From NCBI GenBank assembly GCA_021777555.1, contig JAJYDK010000008.1, positions 48,131 through 112,130 on the forward strand: a stretch of 64,000 nucleotides of DNA, read 5' to 3'. Below the pieces are notes generated by a model that was not told the origin of the DNA, made no database searches, and saw only the letters and a program-made list of their open reading frames with translations. Below, piece after piece: positions 12,220 to 21,366 of this stretch. The number at the start of each line of letters is the position of its first letter. The first letter of the stretch is position 1. Source of the DNA: Pseudomonadota bacterium. GTDB lineage: Bacteria > Pseudomonadota > Gammaproteobacteria > Steroidobacterales > Steroidobacteraceae. Both the position numbers and the translations under genes were made by a program.

Positions 12220-12432
12220 CCTTTCTGGCGCGACTGTCGCCAACCATGGGACGGCATCGGGCGCTGGTATTGCCAGGCCGCAGCCTCGGCCGGGCTCTCC
12301 ACTCCGGTGGGGCGCCGCCGTCCAGCCACTCTAGTGATCGTGCAAGACGTCGTTCGCGAGTTGCTCACGCCGTACCTGACCGGAGCGCGATTATGCGCTA
12401 TGTTGATCAAACTCCACTACCGCACGGTCATC

Positions 12433-14328
12433 ATGATTCTGAATTGGTTCAATGTCCGCGAGGCCGTCGAGTTCGGAGCCTCGTTGGCTGAATCCCTTGC
12501 GCCGGACAGCTCAGGCGCCACGCGACGCGGTGGCGCCACCAAGGCCCGGCCCGATGTTCAGAAGATGCTGCAGCAGGCGGCCAGCGAGGCGGCGCCGCTC
12601 AAGCTCAACGTGCTCAAACGGGCGAAGCTCCTCGAGACCTTCAAGTCGACGCTGCTGGCGCAAGGAGTCGCTCAAGGGCTCGCCGAGGAGCTGACGCATC
12701 TGTTGCTGCTGCAGCTTTCCGGCGGCAGGAAGACCCTGGCTCGGAGGTCCGTCATGGCTCCCGCTCCCCCCGCGGGCGGGTCCTCCAGGCGCGTTGCCAC
12801 CTTGCTGGCAGAAGCCGATGCACGTTTCGCCGAAGGCCGGTACGCGGAAGCGGCCGCGAAGCTCGGGGAGGTGCTCGACATCGCGCCCCGTCACGCTGTC
12901 GCGCATGCCAACCTGGGAACGACGCTCTGTCGCCTGGGCCGATATCGCGAGGCGGAGCAGGCCTTGCGTCGCGCAATCGAGCTCAAGGGCACGTGCCCCG
13001 GCGCACATCTGACTTTGGGGAAGCTGCTACGCGACAAGGGAGAGTTCTGGGCCGCCGAGACCGCGCTGCGCCGAGCGGTCAAGCAGGACCCGCGGGATCC
13101 GCAAGCCCTGGTCGAGCTCGGGTTCACCCTCAGCATGCAGGCGCGGCTTGGTGAGGCCCGGGTCTGTGCCGAGAAGGCGCTGCGCCTCAGTCCGCGGGAT
13201 GCGGGTGCGCTTGGCGCGCTCGGCTGGCTGGCGTTGCTGGAGGGCCGATTCGACGAAGCCGAGCAACGTTACCGCGCTGCACTCGAAGCCGATCCGAAAC
13301 AGGCCACCGCGCGTGCCGCGTTCGTATTTCTGCGCCGCATGACCGCGGCCGACCAGGAATGGCTCGATGGCGTCGAGCGGGCCTTGGCGGACGGTGTATC
13401 TGTATTCGAAGAGGCGAAGCTGCGCTTCGCGATGGGCAAGTACTTCGATGACGTGGGGAGGTTTTCGAGGGCGTTCAACGAGTACAAGCGGGCAAACGAA
13501 CTGCAGCAGGGGCTCGCAGCGCGCTACGATCGCATCGAGCGCACGAAGTTCGTGGATGACATGATGCGCGTCTACTCGCAAGACCAGGTTGACCGGGCTG
13601 CCGATGGTGCGAGTGTCTCGGATATGCCGGTGCTGGTGGTTGGCATGATGCGCTCGGGGACCTCCCTGGTGGAGCAGATCATCGCCAGTCATCCGGATGC
13701 GGCGGGTGCCGGCGAGCTGGAGTTCTGGGGATTGACGGCACACAAACATCAGCAGACGTTGCGGATCGCGCCGCCGGATGCGGCCATGACCCGGAAGCTG
13801 GCCGACGCATATCTCAAGATTCTGAGGCAGCACTCATCCGATGCGCTGCGTGTAGTCGACAAGGCCCCGTTCAATTCAGACCACCTGGGCCTCATCCACA
13901 CGGTGTTTCCCAAGGCGCGCATCCTCTACTTGCGGCGCGACCCGGTCGATACCTGTCTGTCCTGCTATTTCCAGGACTTCGCCAACATGGCGAGCTTCAC
14001 CATGGACCTTTCGGACCTGGCGCACTACTACCGCGAGCACCATCGCCTGATTCACCACTGGCGCTCGGTACTGCCCAAGGAGGTCTTCCTGGAGGTGCCC
14101 TACGCGGAGCTGGTGGCCGACCAGGAGGGTTGGAGTCGCCGGATCATCGAGTTCATCGGCTTGCCATGGGATGAGCACTGCCTCGAGTTTCACAAGACGG
14201 AAAGAGCGGTAATCACCGCGAGCCATTGGCAGGTGCGCCAGAAGATCTACTCGAGCTCGGTCGGGCGCTGGAAGAACTACGAGAAGTTCATCGGTCCGCT
14301 GCTGAAGTTGCGTGATCTCTCGCCTTGA
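12433..14328 (+). CDS. TPR-repeat sulfotransferase family protein
   Basis: A 631-residue protein. The N-terminal ~110 residues start MILNWFNVREAVEFGASLAE. TPR repeats follow (about 120-290, e.g. GRYAEAAAKLGEVLDIAPRH, then GRYREAEQALRRAIEL, DPRDPQALVELGFTLS). A C-terminal PAPS-type sulfotransferase domain covers about 398-625. The 5'-phosphosulfate loop is VVGMMRSGTSLVEQI and the 3'-phosphate motif is LRRDPVDTCLSCYF. It likely sulfates a glycan, lipid or protein. An in-frame ATG at 12400 is an alternative start. It is the first gene of the plus-strand glycan block beside the pilins. Confidence 0.85.
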   Translation: MILNWFNVREAVEFGASLAESLAPDSSGATRRGGATKARPDVQKMLQQAASEAAPLKLNVLKRAKLLETFKSTLLAQGVAQGLAEELTHLLLLQLSGGRKTLARRSVMAPAPPAGGSSRRVATLLAEADARFAEGRYAEAAAKLGEVLDIAPRHAVAHANLGTTLCRLGRYREAEQALRRAIELKGTCPGAHLTLGKLLRDKGEFWAAETALRRAVKQDPRDPQALVELGFTLSMQARLGEARVCAEKALRLSPRDAGALGALGWLALLEGRFDEAEQRYRAALEADPKQATARAAFVFLRRMTAADQEWLDGVERALADGVSVFEEAKLRFAMGKYFDDVGRFSRAFNEYKRANELQQGLAARYDRIERTKFVDDMMRVYSQDQVDRAADGASVSDMPVLVVGMMRSGTSLVEQIIASHPDAAGAGELEFWGLTAHKHQQTLRIAPPDAAMTRKLADAYLKILRQHSSDALRVVDKAPFNSDHLGLIHTVFPKARILYLRRDPVDTCLSCYFQDFANMASFTMDLSDLAHYYREHHRLIHHWRSVLPKEVFLEVPYAELVADQEGWSRRIIEFIGLPWDEHCLEFHKTERAVITASHWQVRQKIYSSSVGRWKNYEKFIGPLLKLRDLSP

Positions 14329-14497
14329 CGCGAAGTGCATTCATCAAGCGCGGCAGAAACTGCCGAGCCAGTCACGCCCAGGGGCGGGCGCGCAACGGGA
14401 TAATCGGCTCGGTTTGACCCAGCCTTCTGGAGTGAACCCTGTTCGCGTTCCTGCTACTCCGCCAGATCGACGTGCGCCCGGGTGAAGGGACCGGCAT

Positions 14498-16576
14498 GTG
14501 ATATCCGCTGACGGACCGCTCGCGCTGCCGCGGTCGCGGCCCCCATTTCTTGCTGCGTTGTCGCGCGTGGCGAAATCGCCGCGACTGCTCGTCTATGTGT
14601 CGTGCACGCTCCTTGTGGTGCTCACGAGCTATTGGCTCGGCAAGGAGATGGGGTGGGACACGATGGACTACCACGTTTACGCGGGGTTCAGCGCGCTCCA
14701 TGACCGTTTCCGCCAGGATTACTTTGCTGGGGGACCGCAGGGCTACTTCAACCCGTACGCCTACGTACCGTTCTATCTATTGCTGCGCTCACCGCTTACT
14801 GCCCTGGAAGACGCGTCGATCCTGGCGGTGCTGCAAAGCATCATACTGTGGTTGACTTACGAGCTGGCGATCCGGGTTGCCCCGCCGGGCTCGCCACGAA
14901 CCCGCGTGGCCGTCGGGATCCTGGCGGCCGTGTTCGCATTCGCCAACCCCGTACTCATCAACCAGTTCGGCTCCAGCTACATCGACGTCACCACGGGTGA
15001 AATCGCTCTCGCCGGGTGGTTGGTACTTCTGGGTGCCGTAAGGAAACCCGGTGCGACGCGGGTCATGTGGGCGGCGCTGCTGCTCGGGGCGGCCAGCGCG
15101 TTGAAACCAACCAATTCCGTGCATGCGGTCGCGGCGGCGGTCATGCTGCTGTTCATCCCGGGAAGCTGGGGAAGAAGGTTTCGCCACGCTGCTCAGTACG
15201 CCTTGGCCCTGGCCGCGGGCTTTGCGCTCATCAGTGCTCCGTGGTCGATACACCTCGAGAAGCACTTCGGAAATCCGGTTTTCCCCCTGCTGAACGGCCT
15301 GTTCCGCTCGCCCCAGTACCCGACAGGATCGATGCTGGACCACCGTTTCATGCCCACCTCGGTCAGTGCCGCGCTGTCGCGCCCGTTTGCGATGGTCTTG
15401 CCGGTCGGCGGGGTGCATTTCGAACTGGCCGCGCCGGACGCGCGCTATGCCGTGCTGCTAGTGCTGGCGCTGCTGTTGCTGCTGAGGCTGCTCTGGGGGC
15501 GGATACGCGGGGTCGCGAATCCTGCCTCCTCGCCGGAGCAGTCGGCGGCGAGCCGCGCGCTGAGCGCGCTCGGGTTGGCGTTCCTGGTGGACTGGGTGCT
15601 CTGGCTGACCGCGTCGGGCAACAGCCGCTACTTCATCCCCGCGGCCTGCGCCGCCGCGGTGCTGTGCATGGTCCTGGTATTCCGCCTGTTTGACGGGCAG
15701 CCCGCGGCGCGCAACTACGCGCTCGTGGCGGTGCTCGGCGTGCAATTCTTTCAGCTGTACGCCGGGGCCGACTATCGGAATGACCTCCCATGGGTGAAGG
15801 GGCCTTGGTACAGCGTCTCGGTGCCGGCCAGCCTCGCCTCGAGGGCGGAACTCTATTTGATGGTCGGATTGCAGAGCAATTCGTACCTCATCCCCGACCT
15901 GCCCGCGCACTCCGGCTTCGTCAATCTCAATGGCGCGTATGTGATCGGGCCGCAGGGACCGGACGGTGCACACGTCGAATCGCTGATTCACCGCTACGCG
16001 CCGCACCTGCGGGTTTTATTGGCCGGCCAGTCAATCGATGAGGGCCGGGAAGCCGTTCCGTTTACCATCGAGAAGGCGGACGATGCGCTCGAGCCCTTCG
16101 GGCTCGAGGCGGATGCCGGTGACTGCACGACGATCGTGACGCACGGAATCGACAATGGTCCAACCGTTACGGTCGTCCTTCATGGGAAGGGTCAGCCGGC
16201 ACCGCGGTCCGCGGATACGGGTCACTTCGTAACTTGCCGGGTCCGCCAGGACGGACGCGCCGGGGCCCAGACTCTTCCCGGACAAAGGTATGCCGATGTC
16301 GCGTTCGATCACATGGAGAACGCATGTCCGGCGCTGTTTCAGCCCTTGCATCCGAACGACATGCTCCTGGGCGACCCGAGTCACGGTTATGTTTTCATAC
16401 GTTATTACCCGGGAACCGGCATCGAGGCCTGGACCAGCCATGGCTCGCTCCTGTTCCAGAAATTGTTCGGCGGAAGGGAGGAGGATGCCGGGCCGGAGAG
16501 CCTGTGGGAAAACTCGCCGCCCAAGGTTGCCTGCGGGCTGCAGGGAGCCGGGTTCCTGAAGCTTCTGTCGCCATGA
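14498..16576 (+). CDS. Polytopic membrane protein, GT-C glycosyltransferase-like
   Basis: A 692-residue protein with about ten or more hydrophobic segments between residues 30 and 430 and a soluble C-terminal part (about 440-692). After the first membrane segment comes GWDTMDYHVY, an acidic-aromatic loop in the position where GT-C enzymes (lipid-linked sugar users) carry their catalytic acidic residue. I recognise the architecture but not a defined family. The start is a GTG at 14498. Its TGA overlaps the ATG of the next glycosyltransferase (ATGA), so the two are co-translated. A role in surface polysaccharide or pilin glycosylation is inference from location. Confidence 0.7.
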   Translation: MISADGPLALPRSRPPFLAALSRVAKSPRLLVYVSCTLLVVLTSYWLGKEMGWDTMDYHVYAGFSALHDRFRQDYFAGGPQGYFNPYAYVPFYLLLRSPLTALEDASILAVLQSIILWLTYELAIRVAPPGSPRTRVAVGILAAVFAFANPVLINQFGSSYIDVTTGEIALAGWLVLLGAVRKPGATRVMWAALLLGAASALKPTNSVHAVAAAVMLLFIPGSWGRRFRHAAQYALALAAGFALISAPWSIHLEKHFGNPVFPLLNGLFRSPQYPTGSMLDHRFMPTSVSAALSRPFAMVLPVGGVHFELAAPDARYAVLLVLALLLLLRLLWGRIRGVANPASSPEQSAASRALSALGLAFLVDWVLWLTASGNSRYFIPAACAAAVLCMVLVFRLFDGQPAARNYALVAVLGVQFFQLYAGADYRNDLPWVKGPWYSVSVPASLASRAELYLMVGLQSNSYLIPDLPAHSGFVNLNGAYVIGPQGPDGAHVESLIHRYAPHLRVLLAGQSIDEGREAVPFTIEKADDALEPFGLEADAGDCTTIVTHGIDNGPTVTVVLHGKGQPAPRSADTGHFVTCRVRQDGRAGAQTLPGQRYADVAFDHMENACPALFQPLHPNDMLLGDPSHGYVFIRYYPGTGIEAWTSHGSLLFQKLFGGREEDAGPESLWENSPPKVACGLQGAGFLKLLSP

Positions 16577-17538
16577 TCGTTGCTCCCGAGGCGCGCGATG
16601 GATGCGGCTTGGACCGGGTTCGGATCGTCGTGCCCGTTCGCAACGGAGGAGCCCGATGGCGCGAAGCCGCGCGGGCCCTTCGTGCGGCGGTACCCGATCC
16701 TTCCCTGGTGGCGGTCGTCGATTCCCGGTCGACGGACGGCAGCGATCGCGCGGCAGTGGAGAGCGGATTCGAGCTCGAGCAGATCGATCCCGGGATGTTC
16801 AATCATGGCGGGACCCGTCAATGGGCTATCGAGCAATTTTGCGCGGGCAAGGAATTTGCGGTCTTCCTGACTCATGACGCAATCCTCGAGGGACCCGAGT
16901 CGCTTCGCTCCCTGCTCGCCGCATTTTCCGACCCAGCGGTGGGCGCGGCTTACGGACGGCAGCTGCCTCACCGCGGCGCCGGGCCATTCGAGGCCCACAT
17001 GATTCTGTTCAACTACGGAGCGACAAGCGAGACACGATCGCTCGCGGATGCGCCTCGGCTCGGTATCAAGACCGCATATATCTCGAACTCCTTTGCCGCC
17101 TACCGACTGAGCGCACTGCGCGCGTGCGGCGGGTTTCCAAGTCACCTCATTCTCGGCGAGGATACCTGCGTAGCTGTGAAGATGCTGCTCTCGGGGTGGA
17201 AAGTCAGATATTGCGCGAAATCGCAGGTTCGCCATTCGCACGCGTACACCATCCTGCAGGAGGCGCAGCGGTATTTTGACTTCGGTGTCTTGCACACCCA
17301 GCTATCGGAGCTGATCCGCAACTTTGGCGCGGCGGAAGGAGAGGGCGCGAGGTTCGTCGCTTCGGAGCTGCGATACTTTGCCGCGAATGCGCCACGGTTA
17401 CTGCCCGTCGTTCCTGTGCGCAACGCTGCCAAATACGTCAGTTATCGGCTGGGGAGGAGTTTCGAGCGGCTGCCGCGTGGCCTCTGCCGGCGGTTGAGCA
17501 TGACCAAGGTCTTCTGGGACACTGCGCGGCAAAACTAG
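16573..17538 (+). CDS. Glycosyltransferase family 2 (rhamnosyltransferase-like)
   Basis: A 321-residue inverting GT-A enzyme. The N-terminus has VRIVVPVRNGGARW and VAVVDSRSTDGSD (donor binding), then the NHGGTRQWAIE signature of RfbN/RhlC-type rhamnosyltransferases and FLTHDAI as the DxD-equivalent region. GEDTCVAVKML holds the catalytic acidic box. There are no membrane segments, so it is cytoplasmic or peripheral. The ATG at 16573 overlaps the preceding stop. It probably adds a deoxysugar to a lipid-linked glycan; the exact sugar is not determinable. Confidence 0.85.
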   Translation: MIVAPEARDGCGLDRVRIVVPVRNGGARWREAARALRAAVPDPSLVAVVDSRSTDGSDRAAVESGFELEQIDPGMFNHGGTRQWAIEQFCAGKEFAVFLTHDAILEGPESLRSLLAAFSDPAVGAAYGRQLPHRGAGPFEAHMILFNYGATSETRSLADAPRLGIKTAYISNSFAAYRLSALRACGGFPSHLILGEDTCVAVKMLLSGWKVRYCAKSQVRHSHAYTILQEAQRYFDFGVLHTQLSELIRNFGAAEGEGARFVASELRYFAANAPRLLPVVPVRNAAKYVSYRLGRSFERLPRGLCRRLSMTKVFWDTARQN

Positions 17539-17611
17539 CTCAGCGGGAGGTCCGGGCCCGGCGTGCGGCTTCGCGTGACCGAGTCGCTGGAGTTCGCGCC
17601 CTGATTCCCGG

Positions 17612-18736
17612 TCAGTTGGAGAAGGTCTGTTGGCGCGCCGGGGCACGCTCGGTGCGAAGGAGCGTTTTGTCCTCACGCCCCGCGGCCAGATAGAGAAGCC
17701 GCTTGAGTTCCCGGCGGCCGCGGGTGACGGTATCCAGAATGAGACCGCAGACCAGGCTGAGGAAGGCCAGGATCATGAGGCCCGTGGCGAGCACGGCGGT
17801 CGGCAGGCGGCCGACCAGACCCGTCGCGATGAACTGCATCACGACGGGGATGCCCAGCGCGACGGAAGAAGCCGCCAGCACGAGGAATCCCGTAGTGAAG
17901 AACCGCAGAGGCCGTTCTTCCTTGATCAGATGGATGATGAGTCGAAGGATCCTGAGGCCGTCTCGCATCGTGCGCAACTTGCTGGAGGAGCCGCGCGGGC
18001 GGCTGATATACGGGGCGTTGAGCTCGCCGATCGGCGCGCGCAGTTCCAGGGCGTGCACCGTAAGCTCCGTTTCGACCTCGAATCCCGTCGAAAGGGCCGG
18101 AAACGATTTGACGAATCGCCGCGACATCACGCGGTAGCCGGAGAGCATGTCGCTCAGGCGATTGCCGAACACCCTGGCCACCAGGCCCGTGAGCAGACGA
18201 TTCCCGAGCCTATGGCCGGGGCGGTAGGCTTCCGTCTCGGATGAAACCCTCGCGCAGTTCACCATGTCCAACCGATTGGTCACGAGATGCCTGATCAACC
18301 TGGGTGCGCTCGAGGCGTCGTAGGTGCCGTCGCCGTCGACGATCACGTAGATGTCAGCTTCGATATCGGCGAACATGCGCCGCACGACATTGCCCTTGCC
18401 TATCAGTGACTCGCCGTATACCTGGGCGCCCGCGTCCCGGGCGACTTGGGCAGTCTCGTCGGTGGACGCATTGTCGAAGACGTAGATCGTCGCGGCCGGC
18501 AGGTGGTGGCGAAAATCGTGCACGACCCCCGCAATGGCGGCTGCCTCGTTGTGGCATGGGATCAGCACGGCAATTCGTCCGCCAACGTGGCTGAAGGGCT
18601 CTTGATCCACGGTTTGTCCCGGTCTCAGAACTATTGGATCCTGGAATCCGCAAAGCGGGGCGATCAGCACTTCTACCATGCCTGAGACCGCGGTCGCTGT
18701 GAACTGCGCACGAATCCCCAGGCGCGACGAAAGCAC
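17612..18736 (-). CDS. Glycosyltransferase family 2, polyprenyl-phosphate type with C-terminal membrane anchor
   Basis: A 374-residue GtrB/DPM1-like enzyme that would transfer a sugar from a nucleotide donor to undecaprenyl phosphate. It shows RIAVLIPCHNEAAAI, YVFDNASTDET and VIVDGDGTYDA (DxD metal site), with QxxRW-type residues less clear. Two or more membrane segments occur at about 275-345. The start is taken as the GTG at 18736, directly after the methyltransferase TGA; an ATG at 18679 is an alternative. Together with the methyltransferase and the GtrA-like gene it forms a tight minus-strand operon. Confidence 0.85.
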   Translation of the reverse strand: MLSSRLGIRAQFTATAVSGMVEVLIAPLCGFQDPIVLRPGQTVDQEPFSHVGGRIAVLIPCHNEAAAIAGVVHDFRHHLPAATIYVFDNASTDETAQVARDAGAQVYGESLIGKGNVVRRMFADIEADIYVIVDGDGTYDASSAPRLIRHLVTNRLDMVNCARVSSETEAYRPGHRLGNRLLTGLVARVFGNRLSDMLSGYRVMSRRFVKSFPALSTGFEVETELTVHALELRAPIGELNAPYISRPRGSSSKLRTMRDGLRILRLIIHLIKEERPLRFFTTGFLVLAASSVALGIPVVMQFIATGLVGRLPTAVLATGLMILAFLSLVCGLILDTVTRGRRELKRLLYLAAGREDKTLLRTERAPARQQTFSN

Positions 18737-19300
18737 TCAGACCCGCCGGAACACGCCGTATATCGCGTAATAGCGAAAATGACGGTCGAGCAGCCGTGAG
18801 CGTATCGGCTGATGGAACATATGTGACAGCTGAAATCCCGCGCTCTGGACGGTACGAACCAGCGTGCCCTCGGGATAAGGTCGCTTATGGTCCGAATCGC
18901 TGTCGAAACCGCGTTCTCCCGGAACCCCCACGACGAACCTGCCTGGGGCTCTGAGCACCCGCCGGACTTCCGCGAGTAGCGGCTCGGGCTGTTCGAGATG
19001 CTCGAGCACGTTGTCGAGGACCGCCCCGTCGAATTCGCAGTCGGCAAACGGCAGCCGGTCCGGCTGCATCCGCTGCACCCTCAGTCCCTGGTTTTGGCAG
19101 AACGCCACGGACTTCGGATTCACATCCACCCCGATCGTGTGGGGACGATGCCGCACGAAGTCGCCTATGCCGCAACCCACGTCGAGCACGGCGCCGCTCA
19201 GGTGCCGGCAGATCCTCGGATACAGCCAGAGATCACGATACCAGAGACCGGCGCGCTTGCGCCGCCTGAGCTGCTCAAAGTACTCGTCATATCCAGTCAT
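18737..19300 (-). CDS. Class I SAM-dependent methyltransferase
   Basis: A 187-residue methyltransferase of the Methyltransf_11 type. Motif I is AVLDVGCGIGDFV (about 37-49), motif II GVDVNPKSVAFC, then LPFADCEFDGAVLDNVLEHL and LLAEVRRVLRAPGRFVVGVP. The substrate is unknown; the setting between GtrA-like and GtrB-like genes suggests a sugar or lipid-linked sugar. Confidence 0.85.
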   Translation of the reverse strand: MTGYDEYFEQLRRRKRAGLWYRDLWLYPRICRHLSGAVLDVGCGIGDFVRHRPHTIGVDVNPKSVAFCQNQGLRVQRMQPDRLPFADCEFDGAVLDNVLEHLEQPEPLLAEVRRVLRAPGRFVVGVPGERGFDSDSDHKRPYPEGTLVRTVQSAGFQLSHMFHQPIRSRLLDRHFRYYAIYGVFRRV

Positions 19301-19343
19301 GGGCCAGTCCGGTCATCGCCCCGACCTGATGGCCGTCCAGACA

Positions 19344-19739
19344 TCACAGTCTGACCGTGCTCACGCGATACGTGACGAGACGTTGCGCAAGGAAACTGAC
19401 TGGTGCGTTGATCGCAGCCAGAAGGATCGCCGCCGCGATGTACCACATGTGCAATCGGCTCACGAGCAGCCCCAGGGCCACCGTGTTTGCGCTCAGGAGA
19501 GTCGCGTTGACGAGCATGTAGCGCGCGGCGCCCGTGTGGCTCACTGTTCCGACGAAGAAGGTGAAGCGCGCATTGAGCAGATATCCGGCAATGTTGCCCG
19601 CAATGAACGAACCGACATAAGCGACCAGATAGTTCAGTCCCGCGAGCTCGTGCAGTCCGCTCAGGACGGCCAGGCTCAGGCCGAGGCAGGTCAGCCCGAC
19701 GGCGCAGAATCGTAGCAGCTGTGTGAGTCGTTCGCCCAT
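19344..19739 (-). CDS. GtrA-like flippase family membrane protein
   Basis: A 131-residue protein with four membrane segments, as in GtrA/DPMS families that flip or help flip polyprenyl-phosphate sugars. It shows LLRFCAVGLTCLGLSL at the start and ARFTFFVG, matching the common N-x-x-x-T-F motif. The ATG at 19739 gives normal GtrA length; an in-frame TTG at 19802 would add 21 polar residues. It is first in the operon with the methyltransferase and GtrB-like enzyme. Confidence 0.8.
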   Translation of the reverse strand: MGERLTQLLRFCAVGLTCLGLSLAVLSGLHELAGLNYLVAYVGSFIAGNIAGYLLNARFTFFVGTVSHTGAARYMLVNATLLSANTVALGLLVSRLHMWYIAAAILLAAINAPVSFLAQRLVTYRVSTVRL

Positions 19740-19920
19740 GGGCCTGCTGTCTTCTCCGGTCGTCGTGGCAGTATTTGCGCGCAACTGGTGAAGTGCGCTC
19801 AATAGTGCAGCATGAGCGGCGTGTCAAGGTAGCCCTCGGCGGTTTCATGCTGCGGGCTGGAATTGTGGGAACGATCGACTTCGTTCGGCGCCGCCCGGCG
19901 GGTCCGGATGGCGTGGCCGA

Positions 19921-21366
19921 CTACTCGATCCCGAGTTTCTTGATCCGGTAGCGCAGCGCGCGGAAGGTCATGCCGAGGAGCTTGGCGGCGGCGGTCTTGT
20001 TGTAACGGGTCTTCTCGAGCGCCTGCAGGATGGCGCCGCGCTCGATGCCTTCGAGGTGATCTCCGAGCGCGCCCTGGTTTTCGGCAGCAACGGGGGCGGT
20101 GGCCTGCGGCCGGGCCGAAGCGCGCAGATGGATATGCTCGGCCGTGATCACCCCGCCGACGCTCAGCGTCAGCGCGCGCTCCAATACGTTTTCCAACTCC
20201 CGAACGTTGCCCGGGAAGGGATAGGACTTGAGCAACTCGAGCGCATCCTCGCCGAGGCGCGGCGTTCTTGGCGGCTGGGCGGGCATCTGTCCGGATGTGC
20301 CGCTCAGCCGTCGCGCGAGGCGAAGGAGCACGGCATGGGCGATCTCCGGGATGTCCTCGGGGCGCTCGCGCAAGCTGGGCACGTGCAGCTCGATGACGTT
20401 GACGCGGTAGAAGAGGTCTTCGCGGAAGAGGCCCTGCGCGACGAGATCCGCGAGGTTCTTGTGGGTGGCCGAGAGAATGCGCACATCCACCGGCTCCTCG
20501 CGCGACTCGCCGACCGGACGCACGGTCTTCTCCTGCACCACCCTCAGGAGCTTCACCTGCATGTGCAGCGGCAGGTCGGCGACCTCGTCGAGAAAGAGCG
20601 TTCCCCCCTCGGCGGCCTGGACCAGGCCCTTCTTGTCCGCCACCGCGCCGGTGAAGCTGCCGCGCTTGTGGCCGAAGAACTCGCTCTCCATGAGCTCGGT
20701 GGGGATGGCGCCGCAGTTGACTGCGATGAAGGGACGGCCGTGGCGGGCGCCGGATTCGTGGATGAGGCGCGCGACCAGCTCTTTGCCGGTGCCCGACTCG
20801 CCGTAGATGTGCACCGGCGCCTGGCTGCGCGAGACGCGGCCGATGAGCTCGCGCAGCTGCTCCATGGGCGCAGAGTGCCCGATGAGGCGTGCGCTGCTGG
20901 TCTCCCGGGTCTGCTCCGGAACGTCGGCTCTCAGGCGGATGGCGCTGTCGACGAGCTTGCGCAGCGCACCCAGATCGAGGGGCTTGGAGACGAAGTCGAA
21001 GGCGCCGAGCTTCAAGGCCCGCACCGCCGATTCCACATTGCCGTGCGCGGTGATCACCGCCACCGGGAGCTGCGAGCGGTTCTCCTGGATCCAGGCGACG
21101 AGATCGAGGCCATTGCCGTCCGGCAGGCGCATGTCCGTGAGGCACAGGTCGAAGGGCTCACCCCGGAGCAGCCGCTGCGCCGTGACCACGTCGGGAGCCG
21201 TGCGGGTGCGCAGGTTCATGCGCCGCAGCGTGAGGCTCAGGAGCTCGGCCAGGTCCGGCTCGTCATCGACGATGAGCACCGCCGGCTGGGCCGGGCGCGC
21301 AGGGCTCCCGGCCTCGGCTTGCGCGGCGCTCTGGGGGGTGCTCAATGCTCGGTCTCCGTTGTCCAT
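19921..21366 (-). CDS. pilR: Sigma-54-dependent response regulator PilR
   Basis: A 481-residue NtrC-type activator. Receiver domain (about 28-140) with Asp34/Asp35 and phospho-acceptor Asp78 in CLTDMRLPDG. AAA+ domain with Walker A GESGTGKE, sigma-54 contact loop GSFTGA (a GAFTGA variant with Ser) and GGTLFLDEVADL. C-terminal Fis-type HTH NKTAAAKLLGMTFRALRYRI. It overlaps pilS by 25 nt. Likely target: the sigma-54 promoter at 12070-12085. Confidence 0.95.
   Translation of the reverse strand: MDNGDRALSTPQSAAQAEAGSPARPAQPAVLIVDDEPDLAELLSLTLRRMNLRTRTAPDVVTAQRLLRGEPFDLCLTDMRLPDGNGLDLVAWIQENRSQLPVAVITAHGNVESAVRALKLGAFDFVSKPLDLGALRKLVDSAIRLRADVPEQTRETSSARLIGHSAPMEQLRELIGRVSRSQAPVHIYGESGTGKELVARLIHESGARHGRPFIAVNCGAIPTELMESEFFGHKRGSFTGAVADKKGLVQAAEGGTLFLDEVADLPLHMQVKLLRVVQEKTVRPVGESREEPVDVRILSATHKNLADLVAQGLFREDLFYRVNVIELHVPSLRERPEDIPEIAHAVLLRLARRLSGTSGQMPAQPPRTPRLGEDALELLKSYPFPGNVRELENVLERALTLSVGGVITAEHIHLRASARPQATAPVAAENQGALGDHLEGIERGAILQALEKTRYNKTAAAKLLGMTFRALRYRIKKLGIE

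Larger units (their letters stand above)
12008..12432. other. Divergent intergenic region between pilin and TPR-sulfotransferase
   Basis: A 425-bp gap without a supported gene. It holds the pilin ribosome site, the sigma-54 promoter and the TGACAAA palindrome. An open frame runs into the downstream gene from 12214, but its residues look non-coding and the conserved-looking start is at 12433. Confidence 0.6.
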
